A DNA stretch of 55,392 nucleotides from Rhodospirillaceae bacterium (GCA_027490975.1 JAIXXA010000184.1:1-55392); one strand, 5' to 3'; numbered from the stretch's first letter, positions 19,557 through 29,794 are shown. Program-made: numbers and translations. The notes: generated from the sequence alone by a model not told the origin.

Positions 19557-20224
19557 GGCGCTTGAAGCCCGACGCGCCCGTCGGCTTCGACACAAAGCGC
19601 GTCGAGCCGCAATTCGAGTTCGCGCGAAAACGCCTCGACCTCGGCGCGCGTGGCAGGCGGAGACATGGGTTCGCCCCAGATCATCACGCCGCGCGAGAAA
19701 GGCAGCGGGATCAGCATGCGGTCCCACGACCGCATGAAGCGCGCGCGCGACACCGAATAGGCGACCGGAATCACCACGGCCTGCGCCAGCATCGCGACCG
19801 ACGCGACCCCCGGTGCGGCCTTGCGCGCGGGCCCGCGCGGCCCGTCGGGTGTTACGGCCACCTGCTCGCCCATGCGCAGTTTCTCGACCATCATGCGCAA
19901 AGCAGCCGCCGCCCCGCGATTGGTCGAACCCTCGATCGTCTTCACGCCGAAATGCCCGATCGCCTTGGCGATCAAGATGCCGTCGGCATGGCTCGATGTC
20001 AGCATGTGCAGGTTGCGCCGATGCGCCCAGATCGGCGGCAGCATCAGCATGCGCTGGTGCCAGAAGCAGCCGATGAAAGGCTTGCCGGCGGCAGCGCAGT
20101 TTTCTGGATGTTCGTTGCCCAGCGTCTGCCAGCGCGTGGTGGCGTGGACAAAACGCATATAGCCTGCGGCAAGGGCCGCCAGCAGCGTCTGGCCAAAGGC
20201 CGAGCGGAGGAAGTTTTTGAGCAA
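19553..20224 (-). CDS. DUF374 lysophospholipid-acyltransferase-like protein
   Basis: Member of the DUF374 acyltransferase family found at the head of alphaproteobacterial Kdo/lipid A operons. The sequence shows RFVHATTRWQTLG, CFWHQRMLMLP, SSHADGILIAKAI, GSTNRGAAAALRMMV and TPDGPRGPARK. No ATG gives a sensible N-terminus. A TTG at 20224 (LLKNFLRSAFGQ) gives 223 residues, the family length; a GTG at 20272 is an alternative. Its exact acyl donor and acceptor are not established here. The stop overlaps waaA. Confidence 0.82.
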   Translation of the reverse strand: MLKNFLRSAFGQTLLAALAAGYMRFVHATTRWQTLGNEHPENCAAAGKPFIGCFWHQRMLMLPPIWAHRRNLHMLTSSHADGILIAKAIGHFGVKTIEGSTNRGAAAALRMMVEKLRMGEQVAVTPDGPRGPARKAAPGVASVAMLAQAVVIPVAYSVSRARFMRSWDRMLIPLPFSRGVMIWGEPMSPPATRAEVEAFSRELELRLDALCVEADGRVGLQAP

Positions 20225-20301
20225 TTCCGTGCCGAATCGTGGTTTTCTGTCTCGAAGAGCCGGAAAGAACACGCTTCCGCCCCGCAGCGCAAGAGGCAGC
20301 C

Positions 20302-20331
20302 TTGTGCCGGGCCCAGCGGCGGCGGCATACT
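20302..20331 (+). promoter_or_regulatory. Possible promoter of the PAS-like gene
   Basis: TTGTGC (20302-20307), 18 bp, CATACT (20326-20331), in the 162-bp divergent gap between DUF374 and the PAS-like gene. Consensus match only. Confidence 0.3.
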
Positions 20332-20386
20332 CCGGCCGATCGTTTTCCCGCCCGCTTCCACCGACCGAGGCGAAAAAGAGTCCCCT

Positions 20387-20869
20387 TTGACCGCCGCTCC
20401 CGAATTCAAAGAGCCCAAGCTTGCCGAGTTGTTCGCCTTCTGGCAGGCGCGCCAGCGCGGCGGGCGCTATCCCGACCGCGCGGATTTCGACCCGGTCGAC
20501 ATGCGCGCCTGGCTCGGCCACCTGATGCTGGTCGAACTGGCCGAGGGTCGCTGGATCTACCGGCTCTACGGCACCTATTTCGTCGAGACGTTCCGCCGCG
20601 AGATGACCGGCAAAGCGATCGACGAATTGCCGTCCGAACAGGCCAGATTGCTGCAGGAAGAATACGACCGCGTGCGCATCGACGCCGCCCCGGTCGTGCG
20701 CACCTATTCGGCCCTGTTCGAATTCGGCACGCTCGACGGGCGCAAAAGCTGGCAGCTCGACCAGACATGGGAACGCGTGTCGCTGCCTTTGTCCGACCGC
20801 GCCAAGGGCGACGACAGCGTACGCTTGGTTCTGGTCGGCGCCTATATCGTCGCAGGCCACGAAAGCTGA
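20387..20869 (+). CDS. PAS-like domain protein (PAS_5 type)
   Basis: 160 residues with one compact domain resembling alphaproteobacterial PAS_5 proteins: LFAFWQARQRGGRYPDRADFDPVDMRAWL, IYRLYGTYFVE, MTGKAIDELPSEQA, LPLSD. No output domain is attached, so it may sense a ligand and act through partners. The TTG at 20387 is preceded by AAAGAG at good spacing; no in-frame ATG is near the conserved part. It ends 8 bp before the cupin gene and likely shares its transcript. Confidence 0.72.
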   Translation: MTAAPEFKEPKLAELFAFWQARQRGGRYPDRADFDPVDMRAWLGHLMLVELAEGRWIYRLYGTYFVETFRREMTGKAIDELPSEQARLLQEEYDRVRIDAAPVVRTYSALFEFGTLDGRKSWQLDQTWERVSLPLSDRAKGDDSVRLVLVGAYIVAGHES

Positions 20870-20877
20870 AAACGCCG

Positions 20878-21450
20878 ATGCATCCTGCCTTGTCCGAATT
20901 CGTCGATGGCGCCAAACGCGAAATCGACCGCCTTCCCGACGTCGCCGACCGCGTCGATGCGATCGCGCCCTTGATGCAGCGCCTGACGCAGCAAGCCCCG
21001 CAGTTTCTCGGGCCCGAACATCGCCAGTCGGATCCCGCGAACTATCGGCGCAACGCGATCTATCTGTGCCCCGACGATACGCTCTCGCTCTACGCACTCG
21101 TGTGGCTGCCGGGCCAATGGACGCCCGTGCACGACCATGGCAGCTGGGGCGTGGTCGGCGTGGTCGAAGGGTTCCTCGAAGAGCGCGCCTATATGTGCCC
21201 GTCGGGCGAAATCTGCGCCGACGCCGGCATTGCGCTCAAACGCGGCGGCGTGGTGCTGCTCAATCCGGGAGCGGTCACGAGCTTCGTGCCCAACCCCGAC
21301 CATATCCATATGACGGGTGTCGCCGCCGGCAGGCCCACTTGCGTGTCGTTGCATCTCTACGGCCGCAACATGAGCTCGTTCCACATGTACGACGTCGCGG
21401 CCGGCACCCGCCGCCGCATCGACGTGGGCCACCACACGACGACGGATTAA
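20878..21450 (+). CDS. Cysteine-dioxygenase-type thiol dioxygenase (cupin)
   Basis: Non-heme Fe(II) cupin of the CDO family, 190 residues. Iron ligands are probably His85 and His87 (PVHDHGSWG) and His144 (HIHMTG), a CDO-like spacing. Arg58 (NYRRNAIYL) aligns with the substrate-carboxylate Arg of cysteine dioxygenase. Such enzymes oxidise cysteine or 3-mercaptopropionate to the sulfinate; which substrate is used here is open. It follows the PAS-like gene closely. Confidence 0.82.
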   Translation: MHPALSEFVDGAKREIDRLPDVADRVDAIAPLMQRLTQQAPQFLGPEHRQSDPANYRRNAIYLCPDDTLSLYALVWLPGQWTPVHDHGSWGVVGVVEGFLEERAYMCPSGEICADAGIALKRGGVVLLNPGAVTSFVPNPDHIHMTGVAAGRPTCVSLHLYGRNMSSFHMYDVAAGTRRRIDVGHHTTTD

Positions 21451-21473
21451 GCGGCGCCTTCGGAAGCCCGCGC

Positions 21474-22460
21474 TCAAAAAATCGTGTGCACGACCTTGTC
21501 GGGCGGGGTGTGGCCGTCGACGAAGCTTTTGATGTTCACGATGACCTTCTCGCCCATCGCGTCGCGGCCCTGGTGCGTGGCCGAGCCGATATGCGGCAGC
21601 AGCACGACGTTTTCGAGTTCGAGCAGGCGCGGATGCACCTGGGCTTCGTGTTCGTACACGTCGAGCCCGGCCCCTGCGATCTCGCGCGCATAGAGCGCAC
21701 GCGCGAGCGCTTCTTCCTCGATCACCGAACCGCGCGCCGTGTTGACGATAATCGCGCGCGGCTTCAGCAGGCGCAGGCGGCGCGCCGAGAGCAGATGGTA
21801 GGTGGCCGGCGTATGCGGGCAATTGACCGACAGCACGTCGATATGGCCCAGCATCTGGTCGAGGCTTTCCCAGTAGGTCGCCTCGACCTCGCTCTCGACG
21901 GCCGGATCGACGCGGCGGCGATTGTGGTAGTGGATCGACATGCCGAACGCGCGCGCGCGTTTGGCGACGGCAAGTCCGATGCGGCCCATGCCGACGATGC
22001 CGAGCCGCTTGCCCGCCAGTCGCATGCCGAGCATCGCGGTGGGCGCCCAGCCGGTCCAGCGACCGCCGCGCACGAGCCGCTCGCCCTCGCCGATGCGGCG
22101 CGCGACCGCCAGGATCAGCGCCATCGTCATGTCGGCCGTGTCGTCGGTCAGCACGCCCGGCGTGTTGGTGACCGTGATGCCGCGCGCCTTGGCGGCGTCG
22201 AGCGCGATGTGGTTGACGCCCGTGCCGAACGAGGCGATGAGCTTGAGATCGGCCCCGGCCCCGTTGATCAGCACGGCGTCGATATTGTCGGTCACGGTGG
22301 GCACCAGGATCTCGGCCTCCGCCATCGCGCGCATGAGTTCGCCTTGGCCGAACGGATGGTCGTCGAGATTGAGCCGGCACTCGAACAGTTCCATCATGCG
22401 CGTCTCGATCTGGTCGGGCAGTTTGCGCGTGACGATCACAAGCGGGCGGCGACGGGTCAT
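21474..22460 (-). CDS. D-2-hydroxyacid dehydrogenase (glyoxylate/hydroxypyruvate reductase type)
   Basis: NAD(P)H-dependent reductase of 2-oxoacids, 328 residues from the ATG at 22460. Rossmann motif GIVGMGRIGLAVAKRA, catalytic Arg in VNTARGSVI, Glu in DVYEHEAQVHP and His in LLPHIGSATHQGR are all present. SFGTGVNHIAL is typical of glyoxylate/hydroxypyruvate or D-glycerate dehydrogenases; substrate is inferred. The gene is convergent with the cupin and divergent from the SH3b gene. Confidence 0.9.
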   Translation of the reverse strand: MTRRRPLVIVTRKLPDQIETRMMELFECRLNLDDHPFGQGELMRAMAEAEILVPTVTDNIDAVLINGAGADLKLIASFGTGVNHIALDAAKARGITVTNTPGVLTDDTADMTMALILAVARRIGEGERLVRGGRWTGWAPTAMLGMRLAGKRLGIVGMGRIGLAVAKRARAFGMSIHYHNRRRVDPAVESEVEATYWESLDQMLGHIDVLSVNCPHTPATYHLLSARRLRLLKPRAIIVNTARGSVIEEEALARALYAREIAGAGLDVYEHEAQVHPRLLELENVVLLPHIGSATHQGRDAMGEKVIVNIKSFVDGHTPPDKVVHTIF

Positions 22461-22550
22461 GGTTGGGCGATGTCCGGCTGCTTTTGCACGAAGGGGCTGC
22501 CCTTCGCGTAGCAGCCCATCCCCCCCTCTGTCCAGAACCGCCGGATCGAC

Positions 22551-22556
22551 TATAAT
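22551..22556 (+). promoter_or_regulatory. Consensus -10 element immediately before the SH3b gene
   Basis: A perfect TATAAT ends 7 bp before the ATG at 22564, with only a poor -35 (CTGTCC or TCTGTC) at 17-18 bp. If used, transcription would start at or next to the ATG, giving a leaderless mRNA; no Shine-Dalgarno is visible. Confidence 0.45.
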
Positions 22557-22563
22557 GGCGCCC

Positions 22564-23049
22564 ATGATTCGACTGCTCTCCGCTTTGCTGATCGCCGCCG
22601 TTTTCGCAGGCCCCGTGGCCGCGCAGGCGCCGCGCGAAAATCTGCCCGTCCCGCGCTTCGTGTCGCTGCGCTCGGAGGAGGTCAATCTGCGCACCGGCCC
22701 CGGCGTGCGCTATCCGGTCGAATGGGTGTTCGTGCGCCGCCAGATGCCGGTCGAAATCCTGCAGGAGTTCGAAACGTGGCGGCGCATTCGCGACCGCGAC
22801 GGCACCGAAGGCTGGGTGCACCAAAGCATGCTCACGGGCCGCCGCTCGGCGGTCGTCGAGGGCGAAATGCGCAATCTGCGCCGCCGCCCGGAAAGCGACG
22901 CGCCCGTCGTGGCGCGCGTCGAACCCGGCGTGATCGCGGCCATTCTCGAATGCCGCGACGCGTGGTGCCGGCTCGAAACCGCGGGTTTCCGCGGCTGGGT
23001 CCAGCGCGGCGAGATCTGGGGCGTTTATCCGAACGAGGCAATCAAGTGA
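22564..23049 (+). CDS. Exported bacterial SH3 (SH3b) domain protein
   Basis: 161 residues: a Sec signal peptide (MIRLLSALLIAAVFAGPVAAQ, about 1-21), then two SH3b repeats (about 37-92 and 98-155). The first has VNLRTGPGVRYPVEWVF and GTEGWVHQSML; the second has MRNLRRRPESDAPVVARVEPG and GFRGWVQRGEIWGVYP. Such domains often bind peptidoglycan or peptides in the periplasm; the function here is unknown. Its stop overlaps the GTG of the LRAT-like gene. Confidence 0.85.
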   Translation: MIRLLSALLIAAVFAGPVAAQAPRENLPVPRFVSLRSEEVNLRTGPGVRYPVEWVFVRRQMPVEILQEFETWRRIRDRDGTEGWVHQSMLTGRRSAVVEGEMRNLRRRPESDAPVVARVEPGVIAAILECRDAWCRLETAGFRGWVQRGEIWGVYPNEAIK

Positions 23050-23558
23050 GCGAGCAAACCGTTTCTGTCGAACCCGGCGACATTGTGGCCGCCAGGCGCG
23101 CGGCCTATTGGCATGTCGGCATTGCCGACGGGCGCGGCCACGCGATCAGCCGCCTGCCGCGCCAAGGCGTGGTGCGTTTGCCGCTCGAAACCTTCGCCAA
23201 CGGGCGCGCACTCTACGTGGTGCCGATCGACCGGCCGAGCTTTCCGCCCGCCGAGATCGTCGCGCGCGCGCAAGAGCGGCTCGGCGAAGCGGGCTACGAT
23301 TGGCTCGAAAAGAACTGCGAGCATTTTGTGGGCGAATGCGCGTTCGGCGAAGCGCGCAGCCGCCAAGTGCGGCTGGCGGGTGCCATCGGCACGCTTGCCG
23401 GATTGGCGCTCAATTTCGTCGGGCCCAATTGGATCGCCGCCGGGGCCGTGGGGCTCGTCTCGGCCGCCACGTTTGCGCTCGCGGCAAAACCGCCGCGCGC
23501 GGTTGCCGCCGACGACGCGGCTCTGGACCACGCCGCCGACGCAAACAGATTGGCTTAA
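23046..23558 (+). CDS. LRAT-like (NlpC/P60 superfamily) cysteine enzyme
   Basis: 170 residues starting at GTG 23046, which overlaps the previous stop. The lecithin-retinol-acyltransferase-type circularly permuted papain fold is suggested by His23 (YWHVGIADGRGHAIS) and Cys91 in NCEHFVGECAFG. The C-terminus has two hydrophobic stretches (AIGTLAGLALNFVG and IAAGAVGLVSAATFALA) that may anchor it in a membrane. Bacterial members are acyltransferases or hydrolases of unknown substrate. Its stop overlaps that of the convergent DUF3501 gene inside CTTAAG. Confidence 0.78.
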   Translation: MSEQTVSVEPGDIVAARRAAYWHVGIADGRGHAISRLPRQGVVRLPLETFANGRALYVVPIDRPSFPPAEIVARAQERLGEAGYDWLEKNCEHFVGECAFGEARSRQVRLAGAIGTLAGLALNFVGPNWIAAGAVGLVSAATFALAAKPPRAVAADDAALDHAADANRLA

Positions 23559-24154
23559 GCCGAAAAGTCTTCGGCCAAAGCTGCGCGCACGTCTTCGCCG
23601 AGCACGGCCATGTGGCCGTAGTTCGGATGGTCGATGCCGAGCAGCACGCGCGCACCCGGCTTGCAAAACGCCGCGATCGACGCCGCGTCGAACGCAAAGC
23701 GCAGGAAATGCACGGACGAGGTCTTGCCGTCGTCCTTGGTGCGTTCGACGTCGGTCTCGCCTGCGGCGGCAATGCGTTTGCCTGCCACTTCGAACGCAAT
23801 GTGGCGCTCGATATGGCCGAGTTTGGCAAGCGTGGCCGCCCGGCGCACCGGATCGTCGATCTCGATCATCATCGTGGCGACAAGCTCGCTGCCTTGCGGG
23901 ATCAGCGGGTTGAACGCGGCGAGCTCGTCGGCGATCTGCGCTTCGCCGCCCTTTTCGATGAACAGCATCTCGTGCACCTGATGCCACATCGTCTGGTAGT
24001 TCTCGAAATAGAAGGTGGCGTCGGGGCCGACGGCCACGCGGCGCAGGCGCTTGGCGGCGACCACGCTTTCGCGCAGCGCCTTGCGCTCGATCGCGTAGGC
24101 TTCGATGGACAGAATGTCGGCGCGGGAAATTTCGCGCTTCACGGCGAGAGCCAT
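23555..24154 (-). CDS. DUF3501 family protein
   Basis: 199 residues from the ATG at 24154, no signal peptide. Recognised by REISRADILSIEAYAIERKALRESVVAAKRLRRVAVGP and YFENYQTMWHQVHEMLFIEKGG. The biochemical role is not known. It begins 5 bp after the CCG-type Fe-S gene and so is the third gene of a rubrerythrin operon. DUF3501 genes commonly accompany rubrerythrin and this Fe-S protein, so a role in peroxide defence or electron delivery is inferred. Confidence 0.85.
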   Translation of the reverse strand: MALAVKREISRADILSIEAYAIERKALRESVVAAKRLRRVAVGPDATFYFENYQTMWHQVHEMLFIEKGGEAQIADELAAFNPLIPQGSELVATMMIEIDDPVRRAATLAKLGHIERHIAFEVAGKRIAAAGETDVERTKDDGKTSSVHFLRFAFDAASIAAFCKPGARVLLGIDHPNYGHMAVLGEDVRAALAEDFSA

Positions 24155-24159
24155 AGTCG

Positions 24160-25515
24160 TCACTCCTTGGATGCGAGCCCGTAGGCTTTGGCAAAAAGTT
24201 CGATCGGATGCAGCGAATGGTCGATCTGCGGCTTGTCCGCCATGTCGAGCCGCTCCAGCCCTTGCACCAGATGCTCGCCCGCAAGCGGGCACTCGGAAGA
24301 GAGATAGGTCTTTTTGTTGGCGGCGACAGCCTTGATCGCGGGTTTTCCCACTTTGAGGGCGGTCTCGAAATTGTTTTTCATCACGCCCCACGAGCCGCCG
24401 TGCCCAGAGCAGCGCTCGATGATGGCGACGCTCACCTTCGGAATCAGGCGCAGCATTTCGGCGGCCTTCGGGCCCATATTCTGGGCGCGCGCATGGCAGG
24501 CGAAATGCATCGACACGCCGCCGTCGAGCTCGCTCAAGCCGGGCGCAAGCCCGTGCTTCTTGTGGATGTCGACGACGTATTCGGACGCATCGAACGTCGC
24601 CTTGGCGAGCTTGGCCACGAACGGATCGTCGGGCAGGATCAGCGGCCATTCGAATTTGAGCATGAGCGCGCAGGACGGGATCAGCGCCACGATGTCGTAG
24701 CCCTCGTCGATGAGCGGGCTCAGCTCGCGCGCGACAAGCTGGGCATTGGCCGCGACCTTGTCGATCTCGCCGTGCTCGAGCTGCGGCATGCCGCAGCATT
24801 TCGGGTAGACGACTTTGCTGTCGACGCCGTTTTTGGCGAGCACAGCGCGCATCGCCATGCCGATGTTCGGGTTGTTGTAGTTGACGAAGCACGTCGCGTA
24901 GAGGGCGGCCTTGCGCTTGCCGAAGGCGGGGGCCTCCGAATTGGGCGTCAGCGTGTCGCGCTTGGCGCGCACTTCGAACGTCGCCCCGTGGAATTTCGGC
25001 AGGGCCGCTTCGCGATCCACGCCCGCGACGTTTTCGAGCAACGCGCGCGTCGTCGTGTTCTTGGTGTCGGTCGCCCAGTTGGCGATGCCCGGCACAAGAC
25101 CGGCCAAGCGGCCGTTGCGGTCGGTCTTGGTGAGTTCCTTTTCCGCGAACGGCACCTTGCCTTTTTTGGCTTCGATGGCGCGGTAGCGCAGCATCAGATG
25201 CGGGAAATCGAGATTGAATTCGTGCGGCGGCACGTAGGGGCATTTGGTGAGGAAGCACATGTCGCACAGCGTGCAGGCATCGACCACGCCCTTGAATTCG
25301 CTCGACGGCACTTCTTCGAGCACTTCGCCCGGTGTGGCGTCCACAAGGTCGAACAGCTTGGGGAACGAGTCGCACAGATTGAAGCAGCGGCGGCAGCCGT
25401 GGCAGATGTCGAACACGCGCCGCAATTCGGCGTCGAGCTTTTCCTCGTTCCAGAAATCCGGATTGGTCCAGTCGAGCTTGTGCCGGATCGGCGCTTCGAG
25501 ACTGCCTTCGCGCAT
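24160..25515 (-). CDS. CCG-domain iron-sulfur oxidoreductase (GlpC/HdrD-like)
   Basis: 451 residues. Two ferredoxin-type [4Fe-4S] motifs lie at Cys38-41-44-48 and Cys81-84-87-92. The C-terminal half contains a CCG motif (PKCCGMPQLEHG) and a degenerate second one (RCSGHGGSWG), as in GlpC, HdrB/D and related electron-transfer subunits. No membrane helix is visible. Downstream of rubrerythrin and upstream of DUF3501, it is a plausible electron donor to rubrerythrin; that is inference. Confidence 0.88.
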   Translation of the reverse strand: MREGSLEAPIRHKLDWTNPDFWNEEKLDAELRRVFDICHGCRRCFNLCDSFPKLFDLVDATPGEVLEEVPSSEFKGVVDACTLCDMCFLTKCPYVPPHEFNLDFPHLMLRYRAIEAKKGKVPFAEKELTKTDRNGRLAGLVPGIANWATDTKNTTTRALLENVAGVDREAALPKFHGATFEVRAKRDTLTPNSEAPAFGKRKAALYATCFVNYNNPNIGMAMRAVLAKNGVDSKVVYPKCCGMPQLEHGEIDKVAANAQLVARELSPLIDEGYDIVALIPSCALMLKFEWPLILPDDPFVAKLAKATFDASEYVVDIHKKHGLAPGLSELDGGVSMHFACHARAQNMGPKAAEMLRLIPKVSVAIIERCSGHGGSWGVMKNNFETALKVGKPAIKAVAANKKTYLSSECPLAGEHLVQGLERLDMADKPQIDHSLHPIELFAKAYGLASKE

Positions 25516-25540
25516 GGAACGGACTTCCCTGTGAGATATC

Positions 25541-25597
25541 GGAAAAACGAAACGGCCCCCTCGCGGCGGCTCGAAGAAGTGCCGCCGGAGGGAGCCG
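25541..25597 (-). terminator. Hairpin with T-rich tail between rubrerythrin and the Fe-S gene
   Basis: Arms at 25581-25597 and 25553-25570 form a long G/C-rich stem with a 10-nt loop and one bulge. Downstream on the minus strand is TTTCGTTTTTCC. It starts 10 bp after the rubrerythrin stop and ends 26 bp before the next ATG, so it may be a partial terminator that gives more rubrerythrin than downstream mRNA. Confidence 0.65.
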
Positions 25598-25606
25598 CTT
25601 GGGGTC

Positions 25607-26035
25607 TTAGGCCGAAGCCTTCATCGCGTCGAGCGTCTTGGCGAACTTGCCGGCGTGCGACTTCTCGGCCTTGGCCAAGGTCTCGAACCAGTCGGCGATT
25701 TCGTCGAAGCCTTCTTCGCGCGCGGCCTTCGCCATGCCCGGATACATGTCGGTGTATTCGTGCGTTTCGCCGGCGATCGAAGCCTTCAGGTTCTGCTCGG
25801 TCGTGCCGATCGGCTCGCCCGTGGCCGGGTCGCCGACTTCCTCGAGGAACTCGAGATGGCCGTGCGCGTGGCCCGTTTCGCCTTCGGCGGTCGAGCGGAA
25901 CACGGCGGCGACATCGTTGTAGCCTTCGACGTCGGCCTTTTGCGCGAAATAGAGATAGCGGCGATTGGCCTGGCTTTCGCCGGCAAAGGCTTCCTTCAGA
26001 TGCTTTTCGGTCTTGGTCCCTTTGAGTGCGGGCAT
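25607..26035 (-). CDS. Rubrerythrin-family diiron protein, no rubredoxin domain
   Basis: Ferritin-like four-helix peroxidase reducing H2O2 with electrons from a redox partner. 142 residues: only the diiron domain is present. Likely ligands are Glu20, Glu53 and His56 ([10 protein letters not shown]), Glu90 and Glu93 ([13 protein letters not shown]), and Glu124 and His127. The C-terminal rubredoxin domain of classical rubrerythrin is absent, so an external donor is needed. It has a strong leader ribosome site (AGAGGGAG) and an operator-linked promoter at 26119-26167. Confidence 0.92.
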   Translation of the reverse strand: MPALKGTKTEKHLKEAFAGESQANRRYLYFAQKADVEGYNDVAAVFRSTAEGETGHAHGHLEFLEEVGDPATGEPIGTTEQNLKASIAGETHEYTDMYPGMAKAAREEGFDEIADWFETLAKAEKSHAGKFAKTLDAMKASA

Positions 26036-26118
26036 GGGCAGGCTCCCTCTGGCGCAAATAGAAAACGGCGGGACGGCGATGCGCCCCGAAAGCGGGCCGA
26101 TGGACCCGCTCGGCGTTC

Positions 26119-26167
26119 TATATGGGCCTTGGGGGACGCTTCGTCAATAGCCTGGAATCGTTCCAAA
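26119..26167 (-). promoter_or_regulatory. Rubrerythrin promoter with Irr/Fur-like operator
   Basis: Minus strand: palindromic box TTTGGAACGATTCCAGG (26167 to 26151), 3 bp, -35 TTGACG (26147 to 26142), 17-bp spacer, -10 CATATA (26124 to 26119). The leader is about 77 nt. The layout is base-for-base parallel to the katG promoter, including the CTATTGACG junction. Confidence 0.72.
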
Positions 26168-26196
26168 TTTAATTTGAACGATTTGTTATGTTTTAG

Positions 26197-26625
26197 CTAT
26201 TTTTGTTCGGATTCGAGGCGAATTACGACCTCGACACGCGCCACTTTGGTGCCCATCGGGGCCGGCGGCAGATCGGAAACCGACACGGCATCGACCGGAA
26301 TGTCCTGCAGGCGGCGCTCTTCTTCGAAATAGAAATGGTGGTGCGGCCCGATATTGGTGTCGAAATAGGAGATGCCGGGGGCAATCACCACCTCGCGCAG
26401 CAAACCGCTTTGCGTGAATTGGTTCAATGCGTTGTAGACGGTGGCAAGCGACACCGAGAGCCCGATCTTCTTGGCTTCGCGCGCCAGATCGTCGGCGCTC
26501 AGATGGCGATTGCCGCCCGCACGCAGCAAATGCAGCAGCTGCACGCGCTGGCGCGTGGGGCGCAAGCCAGCTTCCTTGAGGGCGTCGACCGCCAGGGTGA
26601 AAGTTCGATCGCGAGTCATAATCAT
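26197..26625 (-). CDS. irr: Fur-superfamily regulator, Irr-like
   Basis: 142 residues (140 if the ATG at 26619 is used). The N-terminal winged helix has GLRPTRQRVQLLHLL and SLATVYNALNQFTQSGLL. The dimerisation domain has a His-rich GPHHHFYFEEERRLQDIP, which resembles the HHH haem/metal motif of alphaproteobacterial Irr and lacks the CxxC zinc pairs of Fur. Irr proteins repress iron-dependent genes in low iron and respond to haem and peroxide. Its position beside rubrerythrin and katG, each with a palindromic box, suggests it controls both; a PerR-like role is an alternative. Confidence 0.8.
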   Translation of the reverse strand: MIMTRDRTFTLAVDALKEAGLRPTRQRVQLLHLLRAGGNRHLSADDLAREAKKIGLSVSLATVYNALNQFTQSGLLREVVIAPGISYFDTNIGPHHHFYFEEERRLQDIPVDAVSVSDLPPAPMGTKVARVEVVIRLESEQK

Positions 26626-26679
26626 TTAAATAGGGCAAACCCGGGCGAAAGGGAAGAGGCGGCGTCGATAAACCGGAAC

Positions 26680-26715
26680 CCCGCCGTGCGAATTGCGAGA
26701 AAATCGCACGGCGGG
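26680..26715. terminator. Strong hairpin between katG and the Irr-like gene
   Basis: A perfect 12-bp stem: CCCGCCGTGCGA (26680-26691) pairs with 26704-26715, with a 12-nt loop. It lies 8 bp beyond the katG stop and ends the katG transcript or separates it from the regulator gene. The minus-strand exit lacks a T run; the plus-strand exit has TTTTT. Confidence 0.5.
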
Positions 26716-26723
26716 CACCGTTT

Positions 26724-29019
<2,296 letters not shown>

Positions 29020-29207
29020 TTAAAATTCAGCGATATGTAATACAAACGATATTCGACACAAAAGTATGGCGCAGATGGTCCCCTCGACGAAAGTTAATCG
29101 ACGATCCAGAGCTGTATGCCGCGACGTTTACAAATGCGCGGCCGGAAAACGGCGGATCGATTGCGGCATCGCTGGCACAAATGCGGCAACGAATGCGCTG
29201 CATATCT

Positions 29208-29672
29208 TCAGGTCATAAGCTGCAGGGTTCGATACGAAGCGTAGCCGAACCAAAGCACCGGCACGAACAAAAAGGCAGCGGCCAGACCCGAAAACCGCGC
29301 AGCACGGAGCCCCGTGAAAACGAGCGCTCCGGCGACAAGAAGATTGGCCGCAAGCCCGATGGCGGCACTCTCGAAGCCGAATGCAAAGAAGGGATAGACG
29401 AGAATGGCGATTCCGATGCCGACGATGGCGGCGGGGAGCGCTTCGGCATCCGGATCCACCCGCAGCAGAAGCCAACGGGCGCATGCAAGGCCCGCCACCA
29501 GGAAGGTCCAAACGGCACTTATGAGCACGCCGCTCGGGCCGTCTTCGCCCTCGAGGGGCTCTTCGATCCAACCCAAGGCAAGACGCACTGCCACGATCGC
29601 AGCGATGGCACCGACCGCAACGCCGATGCCTGCGAACAGATCCAGCAAATCGGGCCGATCGTCTTCGTTCAT
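29208..29672 (-). CDS. Four-helix membrane protein, unknown function
   Basis: 154 residues with an acidic N-terminus (MNEDDRPD) and four predicted transmembrane helices at about 12-35, 49-68, 80-104 and 106-148 with a break. No conserved motif recognised. It is divergent from the response regulator, with 122 bp between starts, and ends about 290 bp from katG. The A/T-rich downstream sequence contrasts with its G/C-rich neighbours. Confidence 0.6.
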   Translation of the reverse strand: MNEDDRPDLLDLFAGIGVAVGAIAAIVAVRLALGWIEEPLEGEDGPSGVLISAVWTFLVAGLACARWLLLRVDPDAEALPAAIVGIGIAILVYPFFAFGFESAAIGLAANLLVAGALVFTGLRAARFSGLAAAFLFVPVLWFGYASYRTLQLMT

Positions 29673-29794
29673 TTTTGTCTCCGCCGATTTCGATGGCGGC
29701 TATCGTCCTTGGGGAGGCTGGCGGCTGTCTGGCGCGGGCCGTCAGCTTCGCGCAATGTTGGCGCGGTAGCGTTGAGGCAAATCCGAAGGTCGAG

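Noticed and set aside
22489-22506. Small hairpin CGAAGGG-GCTG-CCCTTCG between the dehydrogenase and SH3b genes
   Set aside because: Only 7 bp and no T run. It lies upstream of divergent starts, so it does not look like a terminator; it may be chance.
23555-23558. Overlapping convergent stop codons in CTTAAG
   Set aside because: Compact packing of two genes, each independently supported; no evidence of a frameshift or fusion.
26036-26196. Search for an additional small gene or RNA between rubrerythrin and the Irr-like gene
   Set aside because: The stretch is explained by the rubrerythrin leader, promoter and operator; no further structured element was seen.
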